NCBI RefSeq assembly: GCF_003479805.1
Contig: NZ_QUHV01000001.1
Span: 124,001 to 188,000 of the forward strand
Direction: 5' to 3'
DNA from: Collinsella sp. AF08-23
GTDB lineage: Bacteria; Actinomycetota; Coriobacteriia; Coriobacteriales; Coriobacteriaceae
DNA length: 64,000 bases
Under the pieces are notes generated by a model, which worked only from the letters and a program-made list of their open reading frames with translations, was not told the origin of the DNA and searched no databases. Every line of letters starts with the position of its first letter. Position 1 is the first letter of the stretch. The translations under genes were made by a program, and so were the position numbers. Of the stretch, positions 26,974-35,402 are shown piece by piece.

Positions 26974-27058
26974 TGCGGGGGCTCGCCTTGGCTTTGGTGC
27001 GATACGAATGGCCACTGCTAAGATGAGGTTATTCGAAAGCGGATAAGGGGTTGAGGGA

Positions 27059-28363
27059 ATGGGAATCGAGCTTATAACGATGGTCGCATCGGTCATGGCG
27101 GCAGTGCTTGCTGCCTGGTCGACCGTCGCGTGCGTCCGCCTGCGCCGCGCACACATGGAGCATCGGGAAGAAAGAGAGCGCTCGATTGCCGAGCGAGAGC
27201 AGATGCATGAGACCCTTACCGCCGCAGGCAGCGCTCTGTCTCAAGTTTCCGCTGCCGTGAATGCCGCGCTTGATAGGTTGTCGAGCCTGTCGATAATCGA
27301 GCAGCAACATTTCGAGGCGCAATCGCGCGCGTTCGATCAGATGGGCGTTAGGGTGGACGATGTTCGCCGCGAGACAACTCAGTATTTGGAAAAGACGCGC
27401 GAGACGGTTGATGCGCAGCTCGGTGCGATGCGCAGTGATAACGAGCGCAAGCTCGAGGCCATCCGTGTCACGGTGGACGAGAAGCTCGCCACGACCCTCA
27501 ATGACCGCCTGGGCGCCTCTTTTAAACAGGTGAGCGATCAACTCGAGGCGGTGTACCGCGGATTGGGGGACATGCAGTCTATCGCGACGGGCGTGGGCGA
27601 CCTCAAACGGGTGCTCTCCAACGTCAAGACGCGCGGCATGCTGGGAGAGGTTCAGTTGGCGGCGATTCTGTCCGAGATTCTCGCGCCCGACCAATATGCC
27701 GAGAATGTCGCCACCAAACCGGGCAGTGCAGATCGCGTCGAGTTCGCCGTCAAACTACCGGTTGAGGAGGGCGAGCCGATTTGGCTGCCCATTGACTCAA
27801 AGTTCCCCGGCGACACCTACGAGCACCTGCGCGATGCGATGGATGCGGGCGATGCCGAGGGAATCGCCGCCGCCCGTCGCACGCTCGAGCAGGTCATCAA
27901 GCTTGAGGCGAAGGACATTTCCGCCAAATACCTGAGCGTTCCCGAGACGACGAACTTCGGCATCATGTTCCTGCCGTTCGAAGGCCTGTATGCCGAGGTT
28001 GTCGACCGGCCGGGGCTTATCGAGTGCCTACAGCGCGACTACCAGGTGAACGTGGCAGGGCCCTCGACCATGGCGGTGATCCTCAATAGCCTGCAATTGA
28101 GCTATCAGACGTTCGCGTTCCAACGCCGCGCCGACGAGATCCAAAAGGTGCTAAGCGCCGTCAAGGCGGAGTTCCCCAAGTATCAAGCGGAGTTGCGCCG
28201 CGCGCTCAAGCAGATCGAGACTGCCGGGAAGACGGTGGACGGAATCATCAACACGCGCACGAACGTAATTGAGCGTAAGCTCAGGAGCGTGACCGCTTTG
28301 GAAGACGATATGCTTGCTGCCGAACTGCTCGGAATCGAGGCCGTGGACGCGGACGAGTTGTGA
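27059..28363 (+). CDS. rmuC: DNA recombination protein RmuC
   Basis: 434 residues: an N-terminal membrane helix (about 4-25), a long coiled coil (about 30-170), then the RmuC nuclease-like domain with GMLGEVQLAAILSEIL and LPIDSKFPGDTYEHL. The FGIMFLPFEGLYAEV and VAGPSTMAVILNSLQ strings are also family-typical. RmuC limits recombination at inverted repeats, which is notable in a window rich in palindromes. AAGGGG stands before the ATG. Confidence 0.93.
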   Translation: MGIELITMVASVMAAVLAAWSTVACVRLRRAHMEHREERERSIAEREQMHETLTAAGSALSQVSAAVNAALDRLSSLSIIEQQHFEAQSRAFDQMGVRVDDVRRETTQYLEKTRETVDAQLGAMRSDNERKLEAIRVTVDEKLATTLNDRLGASFKQVSDQLEAVYRGLGDMQSIATGVGDLKRVLSNVKTRGMLGEVQLAAILSEILAPDQYAENVATKPGSADRVEFAVKLPVEEGEPIWLPIDSKFPGDTYEHLRDAMDAGDAEGIAAARRTLEQVIKLEAKDISAKYLSVPETTNFGIMFLPFEGLYAEVVDRPGLIECLQRDYQVNVAGPSTMAVILNSLQLSYQTFAFQRRADEIQKVLSAVKAEFPKYQAELRRALKQIETAGKTVDGIINTRTNVIERKLRSVTALEDDMLAAELLGIEAVDADEL

Positions 28364-28541
28364 CGCGCCGGCGGGCGTGCCAACGTGCCCTTGGGGGCGT
28401 GCCCCCTTTGGCACGCGTGTGAAGCTCGTGGTAAACCCCTTTCGCATGCTCCGCAATCGGTATATCATGCTGAGCGTGTGTTTATATGGGCTTGAGGCGC
28501 GTAGTCATGTGTCGAGAGCGGGTAAATAGAAGGAGCATCAC

Positions 28542-29348
28542 ATGTCCGGACACTCTAAATGGGCCACAACCAAGCACCGCAAGGGTGCGCAGGACGCCAA
28601 GCGTTCCGCCCTGTTCTCCAAGTTGAGCCGTAACATCACCGTCGCGGCCCGTCTGGGCAACGATCCCAACCCGGACAACAACGCCTCCCTTGCCGCTGCC
28701 GTCGCCAAGGCAAAGGCTCAGTCCATGCCCAAGGACAAGATCAAGGCCGCTATCGACAAGGCCTTCGGTTCCGGTGCCGACGCCGCCGTGTACGAGAACA
28801 TCGTGTACGAGGGCTACGGTCCCGCGGGCGTCGCCGTGTATGTCGAGTGCCTGACCGATAACCGCAATCGCACCGCCGCCGATGTCCGCTCCGCGTTCTC
28901 CCACGCGGGTGGTAACCTGGGCACTTCCGGCTCCGTGTCGTTCCAGTTCGAGCGCAAGGGCCAGGTCGTCGTTGCCAAGCAGATCGTCGACCCCAACGAT
29001 AAGAAGGAGAACCTCATGGCCAACGGCGCTGCTGGCGATGAGGAGGAGTTCATGATGGCCGTTGCCGAGGCCGGTGGCGACGATTACGAGGATGCCGGCG
29101 AGGAGTGGGTTGTGTGGACCGCCGCCGGTGACCTCATGGCCGTCTCGAAGGGCATTGAGTCCCAGGGCATCGAGGTTAAGGGTGCCGAGCTCACCATGGT
29201 TCCCACCACCCCGACGTCCGTCTCTGGCACTGATGCCAAGAAGGTCCAGCGTCTCATTGACCGCCTCGAGGAGCTTGACGACGTTCAGGACGTCTACTCC
29301 ACCATGGATATGACCGACGAGGTCATCGCTGCCCTCGAGGAGGAGTAG
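28542..29348 (+). CDS. yebC: YebC/PmpR family regulator/translation factor
   Basis: 268 residues starting SGHSKWATTKHRKGAQDAKR, the exact family signature. The protein is some 25 residues longer than usual because of an acidic insert (about 150-185, DPNDKKENLMANGAAGDEEE). YebC proteins have been reported both as DNA-binding regulators and as ribosome-associated factors that relieve proline stalling. AAGGAG precedes the ATG; codon bias is strong. It is monocistronic, ended by the terminator downstream. Confidence 0.95.
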   Translation: MSGHSKWATTKHRKGAQDAKRSALFSKLSRNITVAARLGNDPNPDNNASLAAAVAKAKAQSMPKDKIKAAIDKAFGSGADAAVYENIVYEGYGPAGVAVYVECLTDNRNRTAADVRSAFSHAGGNLGTSGSVSFQFERKGQVVVAKQIVDPNDKKENLMANGAAGDEEEFMMAVAEAGGDDYEDAGEEWVVWTAAGDLMAVSKGIESQGIEVKGAELTMVPTTPTSVSGTDAKKVQRLIDRLEELDDVQDVYSTMDMTDEVIAALEEE

Positions 29349-29400
29349 GTTCGGGGTTCCCGAGGCGCCGCATCGTGACGTGCAAGTCGTCGCTTGTTTG

Positions 29401-29433
29401 AGCCGGGTTCGCTATGTGGCGGGCCCGGCTTTT
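29401..29433 (+). terminator. Rho-independent terminator of yebC
   Basis: AGCCGGG, a 16-nt loop, CCCGGCT, then TTT. Confidence 0.75.
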
Positions 29434-29455
29434 CCCTAGAGCGGCGTGTTCGCCG

Positions 29456-29461
29456 TATAAT
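29456..29461 (+). promoter_or_regulatory. Candidate -10 element for the amaP operon
   Basis: A perfect TATAAT about 100 bp upstream of amaP, after the yebC terminator. The -35 box is poor. Confidence 0.4.
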
Positions 29462-29561
29462 CGAGAAGCGTGCCATGATGCTTTACGGGCTATCGGGGTA
29501 CAAAAGGTGAAATGTGTGCGGGCGCCGTGGTGCCCGCGATGTGTAAGAGAGAGGAGGAGCC

Positions 29562-30107
29562 ATGCGGCGAATACGCAGAATCGGGCTGGTTTTGTATCTC
29601 ATCGCCGGTGTATTGGTGGTCGGCGCATGCGCGGGCTCCCTCTTTGGTCCCTATACGGAGCGGTTCGCCTCGATGCTCGCATCGGGGTCCGGCCGCGTGA
29701 CTATGGCCATCTGCCTGGTCATTGTCGCCCTGAATCTAATCGCCGTCCTGATGTACCTGCTCGTTGATCGCCCTGAGCCCACGTGCATGCGGTTGGCGGG
29801 CAACGCGGATATCGAGGTTTCGACTGAGGCTTTGGCTTCCATTGCGCGATCTGCTGCCGCGGAGCGCGATGTGATGGTCGAAGATGTTCGCGCACGTGTT
29901 GTGGGCCGCGATAAATCCGCTGTGGACATTCGCATCGAGGCGATTGCGCTCACGCAGCACAATGCGGAGGGCCTTGCGCATCGTGTGCAGCAACGTGTCC
30001 AAGACGCCTGTCACAAGATGCTCGGAGTGGCCGGTGCGCGTGTGCACGTACGTTTTCTCCCGAGTAAAACCGTGACCGTGACGAAGGAGGTCTCCGGTGA
30101 GCGATAA
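29562..30107 (+). CDS. amaP: Alkaline shock response membrane anchor protein AmaP
   Basis: 181 residues with two N-terminal membrane helices (about 7-27 and 47-67) and a cytoplasmic Asp23-like domain (about 80-180). AmaP anchors Asp23 at the membrane in staphylococci. AGGAGGAG precedes the ATG. The DUF2273 gene overlaps by 11 bp and an Asp23 gene follows, which fixes the identity. Confidence 0.88.
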   Translation: MRRIRRIGLVLYLIAGVLVVGACAGSLFGPYTERFASMLASGSGRVTMAICLVIVALNLIAVLMYLLVDRPEPTCMRLAGNADIEVSTEALASIARSAAAERDVMVEDVRARVVGRDKSAVDIRIEAIALTQHNAEGLAHRVQQRVQDACHKMLGVAGARVHVRFLPSKTVTVTKEVSGER

Positions 30108-30552
30108 TTCCCATGCGCCCAAGGTGCCAAAAGCGATAGTCGAGCAACTCGAGGTCCATGTTGAGGGCGTTGGGGAGCGGGGGACAGGTGATACCCCCGG
30201 TCCTTCGGATCGAGATGCGGCCGAGGCCTCTGCTCAGAAGGGCTCCTCGCACATGGGTGGGGATGGCGCGCAAGGCGGTGCGCATACCTCTCGTCGTGAT
30301 TTCCAACGCGCGACCATCGGCTTGTTTGAAGGGCTCGGTCGTACGGCATGGGCGTATGCCAATGCTCATCCGCATGCCACGCTGTACGGCATCATCGGCT
30401 TTGTGCTGGCGGTGCTCATCTTGGTGATTGGCCTGTGGGACACGATCGTCATCGCGGTGTTCGTGTTTGTGGGTACGGTCATTGGCCAAATGGTCGATGG
30501 CGACAATGCGGCGGTCAACTTTATTCGCCGCGTGCTCGATGGGCGTAAATAG
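30097..30552 (+). CDS. DUF2273 membrane protein of the Asp23 operon
   Basis: 151 residues. A disordered Gly/Ser/Asp N-terminal half is unusual for the family; the conserved part is the two-helix hairpin from ATLYGIIGFVLAVLILVIGL to TVIGQMVDG (about 95-140). GTG start with GGAGG inside the end of amaP, hence coupled translation. Part of the membrane scaffold with AmaP and Asp23. Confidence 0.85.
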   Translation: MSDNSHAPKVPKAIVEQLEVHVEGVGERGTGDTPGPSDRDAAEASAQKGSSHMGGDGAQGGAHTSRRDFQRATIGLFEGLGRTAWAYANAHPHATLYGIIGFVLAVLILVIGLWDTIVIAVFVFVGTVIGQMVDGDNAAVNFIRRVLDGRK

Positions 30553-30601
30553 GCGCACGGTCGGTTCGTGTGAGTTTGGGATTTGCGGATAGGAGCGAAT
30601 C

Positions 30602-31132
30602 ATGGCAGACAGTAAAGAGTTTTTGGATAACAAGGACGCTGACGCGGTGGAGACGGTCGAACGGGCGTCGTCCGACGACGCGGCTGAGGCGACTGACGCC
30701 ATCGAGGACGTCGAGATCGGTGAGGTCCTTGCCGAGTCTGAAGAAGACGACGACTCCGAGGACTCTCTCACCTACTCCAACGGTGTGATTGAGAAGATCG
30801 TCGCCATGGCCACGCGCGAGGTCCCGCATGTGTTGGGCATGAAGGGCAACCTCATGCACCTCGTCCAGGAGACCTTCGGCGCGGAGAACCTTTCCAAGGG
30901 CGTTACCATCGAGGTGACCGACGACAACCGCGTGGTGGTCAACATCTCCGTCATCATCGAGTACGGGTGCTATGCCCCCGCCATCTTCGAGGACGTCAAG
31001 GAGCGCGTGACCGAGCGCCTCACTGCCATGACCGGCCTTGAGGTCGCGGGCATCAACCTGCGCATTGAGGACGTTGTCACGCGCGAGGAGTACGAGGCGA
31101 GCCGTCGCCGTCACGCCGAGGACGCCGAGTAG
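30602..31132 (+). CDS. Asp23/Gls24 family envelope stress protein
   Basis: 176 residues: an acidic N-terminal 55, then the Asp23 domain (SNGVIEKIVAMATREVPHVLGM and VVVNISVIIEYGCYAPAIFEDV). Asp23 is an abundant membrane-proximal protein of alkaline and cell-wall stress. TAGGAG before the ATG. Third gene of the amaP operon, ended by a strong terminator. Confidence 0.92.
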   Translation: MADSKEFLDNKDADAVETVERASSDDAAEATDAIEDVEIGEVLAESEEDDDSEDSLTYSNGVIEKIVAMATREVPHVLGMKGNLMHLVQETFGAENLSKGVTIEVTDDNRVVVNISVIIEYGCYAPAIFEDVKERVTERLTAMTGLEVAGINLRIEDVVTREEYEASRRRHAEDAE

Positions 31133-31213
31133 GGACGGCCGCGTCTCATGGGGCCCGCGCCCTCGCCGTTTCGAGGTAAGGGGCGGACTCGGGCAGATGC
31201 GTTGCTTTCGATT

Positions 31214-31239
31214 AAAGGGGCCCTTCGGGGTCCCTTTTG
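31214..31239 (+). terminator. Rho-independent terminator of the Asp23 operon
   Basis: AAAGGGGCCC-TTCG-GGGTCCCTTT with a UUCG-type tetraloop and T-run. Confidence 0.9.
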
Positions 31240-31259
31240 TTACATGGTAGTTTCCCAGC

Positions 31260-31288
31260 TTGCCCGATATAAGGTACCCTGTTACTCT
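31260..31288 (+). promoter_or_regulatory. Candidate promoter for the met leader ORF and metNIQ
   Basis: TTGCCC (31260-31265), a 17-bp spacer and TACTCT (31283-31288). The predicted start of transcription, seven bases on, coincides with the ATG of the small methionine-rich ORF. An alternative pair is TTCCCA / TACCCT, 8 bp upstream. Confidence 0.5.
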
Positions 31289-31295
31289 CATCCCC

Positions 31296-31415
31296 ATGAT
31301 TACGTTTGTTGGACATAGCGCGAACATGATGATGGTCATGGAGATGCCCTCGCCCGGGCACTTTGTCATGCCGCGCGATTTCCGCGTGCTGATAGAGACC
31401 GGGCGCCTCCACTAG
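31296..31415 (+). CDS. Methionine-rich leader peptide (putative attenuator of metNIQ)
   Basis: A 39-codon frame with seven Met, five of them within seven codons (NMMMVMEMP, residues 10-18). It lies 59 bp upstream of the methionine ABC importer. It has no Shine-Dalgarno, but the best promoter match places the transcript start at or next to its ATG, so it could be translated leaderless, as many actinobacterial leader peptides are. Ribosome speed over the Met run could report charged tRNA-Met and alter folding of the RNA downstream. The peptide resembles no protein family I know. That it is a coding, regulatory ORF is inference from Met content, position and promoter geometry. Confidence 0.55.
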   Translation: MITFVGHSANMMMVMEMPSPGHFVMPRDFRVLIETGRLH

Positions 31416-31418
31416 GTT

Positions 31419-31466
31419 GTCTCCGGCGGGAGATGGCCACAGGTCCCATTCCATCTTCAAGCGGAG
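31419..31466 (+). promoter_or_regulatory. Alternative hairpins between leader ORF and metN
   Basis: TCTCC-GGCG-GGAGA (31419-31432) and AGATGG/CCATCT (about 31431-31457) share bases, so they exclude each other. CTCCG in the first can also pair with CGGAG, the metN ribosome site at 31462-31466. This is the layout expected of a translation-controlled switch; there is no long T-run, so sequestering the ribosome site is more likely than termination. Confidence 0.4.
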
Positions 31467-31474
31467 TTTTCCTC

Positions 31475-32215
31475 GTGATCAGCATCAAGCATGTGTACAA
31501 AACGTATGACGGGGGCGCCGAGGCGCTCTCTGACATCAATCTCGAGATCGCCGACGGCGACATCTTCGGCATCATCGGTATGAGCGGTGCCGGCAAGTCG
31601 ACGCTCGTTCGCACCATCAACCTGCTGGAGCGTCCCACGACGGGCGTCATCGAGGTCGATGGCCGTGACGTCACCGCGCTTTCTGGCGAGGAGCTTCGCG
31701 CGTATCGCCGTCGCGTGGCGATGATCTTCCAGAACTTTGGCCTGCTGGCGCAAAAGACCGTGCTGGACAACGTCTGCTTCCCGTTCCTCGCCGCCACCGG
31801 CAAGGTGACGGAGGCAAACCGCGCCCGTGCTCTCGAGCTGCTCGACCGCGTTGGTCTTGCGGAGAAGGCGCAGAGCTATCCCAGCCAGCTCTCCGGCGGG
31901 CAGAAGCAGCGCGTTGCCATCGCCCGCGCGCTCGCCTGCGAGCCCGAGGTGATCCTCTGCGACGAGGCGACCTCCGCGCTCGATCCCAGCAGCACGAACA
32001 CCATCCTCAAGCTGCTGCGCGACATCAACCGCGAGACCGGCGTGACCCTGGTGGTAATCACCCACTCCATGGACGTGGTCGAGAAGATCTGCAACAACGT
32101 CGCGGTGCTCGAGCGCGGCCGCGTGGTGGAGCAGGGGAGCGTGGCGGAGGTCTTCGCCGCGCCTCGTGCCGAGGCCACGCGCGTATTGCTTGGAAAGGTG
32201 GATTGGGATGCTTAA
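31475..32215 (+). CDS. metN: Methionine ABC transporter ATP-binding protein
   Basis: 246 residues, Walker A GMSGAGKST, signature LSGGQKQRVAIARAL, Walker B VILCDEATSALDP, and the His of VVITHSMDVV. The C-terminal regulatory ACT-like domain found in longer MetN proteins is missing, so the usual inhibition by internal methionine may be absent. That fits control through the leader instead. The GTG has GCGGAG at eight bases and starts at MISIKHVYKTY as family members do; an ATG at 31433 abuts its ribosome site. Overlaps metI by 8 bp. Confidence 0.92.
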   Translation: MISIKHVYKTYDGGAEALSDINLEIADGDIFGIIGMSGAGKSTLVRTINLLERPTTGVIEVDGRDVTALSGEELRAYRRRVAMIFQNFGLLAQKTVLDNVCFPFLAATGKVTEANRARALELLDRVGLAEKAQSYPSQLSGGQKQRVAIARALACEPEVILCDEATSALDPSSTNTILKLLRDINRETGVTLVVITHSMDVVEKICNNVAVLERGRVVEQGSVAEVFAAPRAEATRVLLGKVDWDA

Positions 32216-32873
32216 CAATTTCCTCGCGGAGTTCGCTCCGCTGCTCATTCAGGGCACCGTCGACACGCTTGTCATGGTGTTCGCATCCACGGCGGTGGCC
32301 TATGTCATCGGCACCGTCCTCGGCGTGATCTTGCACCTCACGGCCCCCGGCGGTCTGCGCCCCGTTCCCGCGCTCAACGCGGTTTTGGGCTGGGTGGTCA
32401 ACATCGGACGCTCTCTACCGTTCATCATTTTGCTCATCGCCCTCATGCCCGCCACGCAGGCACTCGTGGGCACCTCCACCGGCGTAGTGGGCGTCATTCC
32501 GCCCCTGGTGGTCGCTACCGCCCCGTTCGTGGCGCGCATGGTCGAGCAGTCGCTCGCCGAGGTGAGCCGCGACGCCGTTGAGGCCGCTGAGGCCTGCGGC
32601 GCGTCCGTCCCGCGTATCGTGTTCTCCGCGCTTCTGCCCGAGGCACTGCCGAGCATCGTGCGCGGCGTCGCCGTGACGCTCATCGCCGTACTGGGCTACA
32701 CCGCCATCGCCGGTGCCGTGGGTGCGGGCGGTCTGGGCGACATTGCCATCCGTTACGGTTACTACCGCTATGAGGATGAGGCCATGATCGTCACGGTCGT
32801 CCTGCTCGTTGTCCTCGTCCAGCTCATCCAGTCCGTCTGCAACGCCATTGCTCGCAAAGTGGACCACCGCTAG
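32208..32873 (+). CDS. metI: Methionine ABC transporter permease
   Basis: 221 residues, five membrane helices, with the coupling-loop EAA motif (VSRDAVEAAEACGASVPRIV) and the end GAGGLGDIAIRYGYYR typical of MetI. AAGGTGG before the ATG; start lies inside metN, so the two are coupled. Confidence 0.94.
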   Translation: MLNNFLAEFAPLLIQGTVDTLVMVFASTAVAYVIGTVLGVILHLTAPGGLRPVPALNAVLGWVVNIGRSLPFIILLIALMPATQALVGTSTGVVGVIPPLVVATAPFVARMVEQSLAEVSRDAVEAAEACGASVPRIVFSALLPEALPSIVRGVAVTLIAVLGYTAIAGAVGAGGLGDIAIRYGYYRYEDEAMIVTVVLLVVLVQLIQSVCNAIARKVDHR

Positions 32874-32964
32874 AGGTTGGTTTGCTGCTAAGGGCTTTGG
32901 CTCGTCGATTTCGAGGCGTTGCCCTCGTGTATCTGGCACCGCCTGCCCGCGCCCTCTACGATGT

Positions 32965-32988
32965 GGGCACGAGGTTGGGTCCTCGTGC
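32965..32988. repeat. Perfect hairpin in the metI-metQ gap
   Basis: GGCACGAGG-TTGGGT-CCTCGTGCC. A partial repeat, CTCGTGCC, follows 23 bp on. Confidence 0.6.
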
Positions 32989-33033
32989 CGGCGCGCATGG
33001 GTCTCGTGCCGCCGCGTATTGCTCGGCACAAGA

Positions 33034-33157
33034 CGCGAAAGTGCACTCTCGCGGCGCTTTCGAGTCGTTTTGGCCCCAGTCCTTCCGCGAGAGTTAACTC
33101 TCGCGTCACTTTAGGGGCGATTCATCCGCAAATCCTCCGCGAAAGGTAACTTTCGCG
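33034..33157. repeat. Three 20-bp palindromes at exact 52-bp spacing
   Basis: CGCGAAAGTGCACTCTCGCG (33034), CGCGAGAGTTAACTCTCGCG (33086, perfect) and CGCGAAAGGTAACTTTCGCG (33138). Start-to-start distance is 52 bp both times, about five helical turns; the 32-bp spacers differ in sequence. They fill the 365-bp gap between metI and metQ, which otherwise has no gene. They could be operators for a metQ promoter or RNA hairpins. Confidence 0.8.
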
Positions 33158-33238
33158 GAAGGTGAGGGATGGGGGGGTGAACCAACGGCCCTCGATTCCC
33201 TCCCGCCAACTGTGTTTTCCATCTGAAAGGATTCCATC

Positions 33239-34108
33239 ATGAAGAACTTCAACACCTCCATTTCCCGCCGCTCCCTTGTTGCTTCCGCTTTCGCGGGCCT
33301 TGGCGTTGTCGCTTTGGGCGGTCTGACTGCCTGCGGCGGGTCTGGCACCGCTGCCGAGGGCTCCGCTGCCGCCGGCTCGACCACGCTCACCGTGGCTGCA
33401 AGCCCCGCTCCCCATGCCGAGATCCTCAACGACTTCGCCGCGCCGCTGCTTGCCAAGGAGGGTATCGAGCTTAAGGTGAAGGAGTACACCGATTACATCC
33501 AGCCCAACAAGGACACCACGTCGGGCGCGGTGGACGCCAACTACTTCCAGCACATCACCTACCTGGAGAACTACAACGCCGAGAACGGTACCGACCTCGT
33601 CTCCGCGGGGCTGATTCACTACGAGCCCTTCGCCGTGTACGCCGGCACCTCCAACGACCTCGACGCCATCGCCGACGGTGCCACCATCGCCGTGCCTAAC
33701 GATCCCACCAACGAGGGCCGTGCGCTGCTCCTGCTGCAGGACCTGGGCCTCATTGCCCTCAGCGATCCCGAGAACCTCGAGGCCACGCCGAAGGACATTA
33801 AGGACAACCCGCACAACCTCAAGTTCCAGGAGCTCGAGGCCGCTGCGCTTCCGCGTGCCCTCTCTTCGGTGGATTTTGCGGTCATCAACGGCAATTACGC
33901 CATCGAGGCGGGCTACCACGTGGCCGACGCTCTGGCTCACGAGTCCTCCGATTCCCTTGCCGTCGAGAAGTACGCCAATATCATCTGCGTTGCGAAGAAC
34001 AACGAGGATTCCAAGGCCGTCAAGGCGCTCGTCAAGGTCCTGACCTCGGATGACTTTAAGGCGTATCTTGAGGAGAACTACGGCGAGGATGTTCTTCCGG
34101 CGTTCTAA
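33239..34108 (+). CDS. metQ: Methionine-binding lipoprotein (NLPA family)
   Basis: 289 residues. The signal peptide has a twin-arginine-like ISRRSLVAS and a lipobox GLTAC with lipidated Cys at 32. The NLPA domain follows: VAASPAPHAEIL, KEYTDYIQPN, VDANYFQH and INGNYAIEAGY. It captures methionine outside the membrane for MetNI. GAAAGGA stands before the ATG. The 365-bp gap from metI suggests it also has its own promoter or post-transcriptional control. Confidence 0.94.
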   Translation: MKNFNTSISRRSLVASAFAGLGVVALGGLTACGGSGTAAEGSAAAGSTTLTVAASPAPHAEILNDFAAPLLAKEGIELKVKEYTDYIQPNKDTTSGAVDANYFQHITYLENYNAENGTDLVSAGLIHYEPFAVYAGTSNDLDAIADGATIAVPNDPTNEGRALLLLQDLGLIALSDPENLEATPKDIKDNPHNLKFQELEAAALPRALSSVDFAVINGNYAIEAGYHVADALAHESSDSLAVEKYANIICVAKNNEDSKAVKALVKVLTSDDFKAYLEENYGEDVLPAF

Positions 34109-34165
34109 AGCTTGCTCGACCGCCCAGTTGCGCATCCGCGCAAGACGGGCTCTCGTGTACTTCTT

Positions 34166-34202
34166 CGGGCTGTCCCGCGCGCACGGGACGGCCCGTTTTC
34201 TT
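34166..34202 (+). terminator. Rho-independent terminator of met operon
   Basis: CGGGCTGTCCCG and CGGGACGGCCCG form a 12-bp stem (one G-U) around a 6-nt loop, then TTTTC. Confidence 0.85.
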
Positions 34203-34274
34203 GAGTGCGCTTGGTTTCCGCTTGCGTCGTCGCGCCGGCGCGTTACCATCAGGGCGCTATGGTTTCGGCGGACG

Positions 34275-35300
34275 ATGGAGCGCGCGGTGGAAGAGCACGA
34301 TAGCGGCAGGCAGGGCACCTTCGCGGCGGAGGGAACGGACGGTTGCCTCGCCACAGGGCATACGCCGCCTGTGGAGCCTTTGGAGCACTTGGTTTCCGAG
34401 GAGGATATCCGTCGCGGTGAGCGGGCTGGCGCCAAGCGTAGCAAGGACCCGGGCTTTCTTCATTTCTTCGCCGTCCTCAACGGCGGCCTCATCTTAACGG
34501 CACTCGCCATCGTCTTGTTTAAGACGCCCAATCACTTTGCCTTTGGCGGTACGTCTGGCGTGTCGGTTATCCTATCCACGCTGTTCCCGTCGCTGCCCGT
34601 TGGTGCGTTCATGTGGATCATCAACATCGCGCTCGTGGTGCTCGGTTTCATATTCCTTGAGCGCAAGGCAATCCTCTGGAGCGTGTTTGCGTCCTTTGCG
34701 CTTTCGGGGTATGTCTCGTTGTTCGAAATGCTGTTCCCGGGAGTCTCGACTACATCGATCACGGGCGATATGTGGCTCGATTTGTGCTTTGCCGTGATCT
34801 TGCCGGCGATTGGCAGTGCCATGGTGTTCGACATCGGCGCTTCAACGGGCGGCACGGACATCCTTGCCATGATTCTCAAGCGTCACAGTACGCTTGAGAT
34901 CGGTCGCGCGCTGCTGCTGGTGGACATCGGAATCGTGTGTATCGCCGCGGTTCTGTACGGTCCGCGCGTGGGTCTTTACTGCGTGCTTGGCCTGTTTGCC
35001 AAGACGCTCGTGGTCGATAAGGCAATCGAGAGCATTCACCTGCGCAAAGTATGTACCATCATCTGCAAGGAACCTCTCAAGGTCGAGACCTATATCGTTA
35101 AGGAGCTCAACCGCACCGCCACGATCAGCCGTGGGTACGGTGCTTTCTCCGGCCAGCTCGTCACCGTGATCATGTGTGTGCTCAGTCGTCGCGAGGCGGT
35201 GAAGCTGCGTCGCTATGCGCGCGAGGTCGATCCGGGCTGTTTTATCACAATTGTGGACAGCTCTGAGATTGTTGGCAAGGGCTTTAGAGGTGTTAATTAA
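34275..35300 (+). CDS. YitT family membrane protein (DUF161 + DUF2179)
   Basis: 341 residues: a polar N-terminal 60, five or six membrane helices with HFAFGGTSGVSVIL and SAMVFDIGASTGGTDILAMIL, and a C-terminal cytoplasmic DUF2179 domain. Function of YitT proteins is not settled; some are linked to transport of organic ions. The start is the first ATG after the met terminator; the ribosome site is weak. Confidence 0.85.
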   Translation: MERAVEEHDSGRQGTFAAEGTDGCLATGHTPPVEPLEHLVSEEDIRRGERAGAKRSKDPGFLHFFAVLNGGLILTALAIVLFKTPNHFAFGGTSGVSVILSTLFPSLPVGAFMWIINIALVVLGFIFLERKAILWSVFASFALSGYVSLFEMLFPGVSTTSITGDMWLDLCFAVILPAIGSAMVFDIGASTGGTDILAMILKRHSTLEIGRALLLVDIGIVCIAAVLYGPRVGLYCVLGLFAKTLVVDKAIESIHLRKVCTIICKEPLKVETYIVKELNRTATISRGYGAFSGQLVTVIMCVLSRREAVKLRRYAREVDPGCFITIVDSSEIVGKGFRGVN

Positions 35301-35402
35301 TAAGACGTGCGGGGTTTATTGAAGATGCCCGCGTAGATGGCCTTGCCAATGGTGCGCGAGCCGCCGTTTTGCATGTGAAAAAAAGATGGCTACTCGATGG
35401 CG

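Noticed and set aside
31240..31474. An S-box (SAM) riboswitch before metN
   Set aside because: No conserved S-box core or four-way junction can be found; the space is taken by the Met-rich ORF.
33034..33157. A CRISPR array (20-bp repeats, 32-bp spacers)
   Set aside because: Only three repeats, which differ from each other, are palindromic throughout and have no cas genes nearby. An operator or hairpin set fits better.
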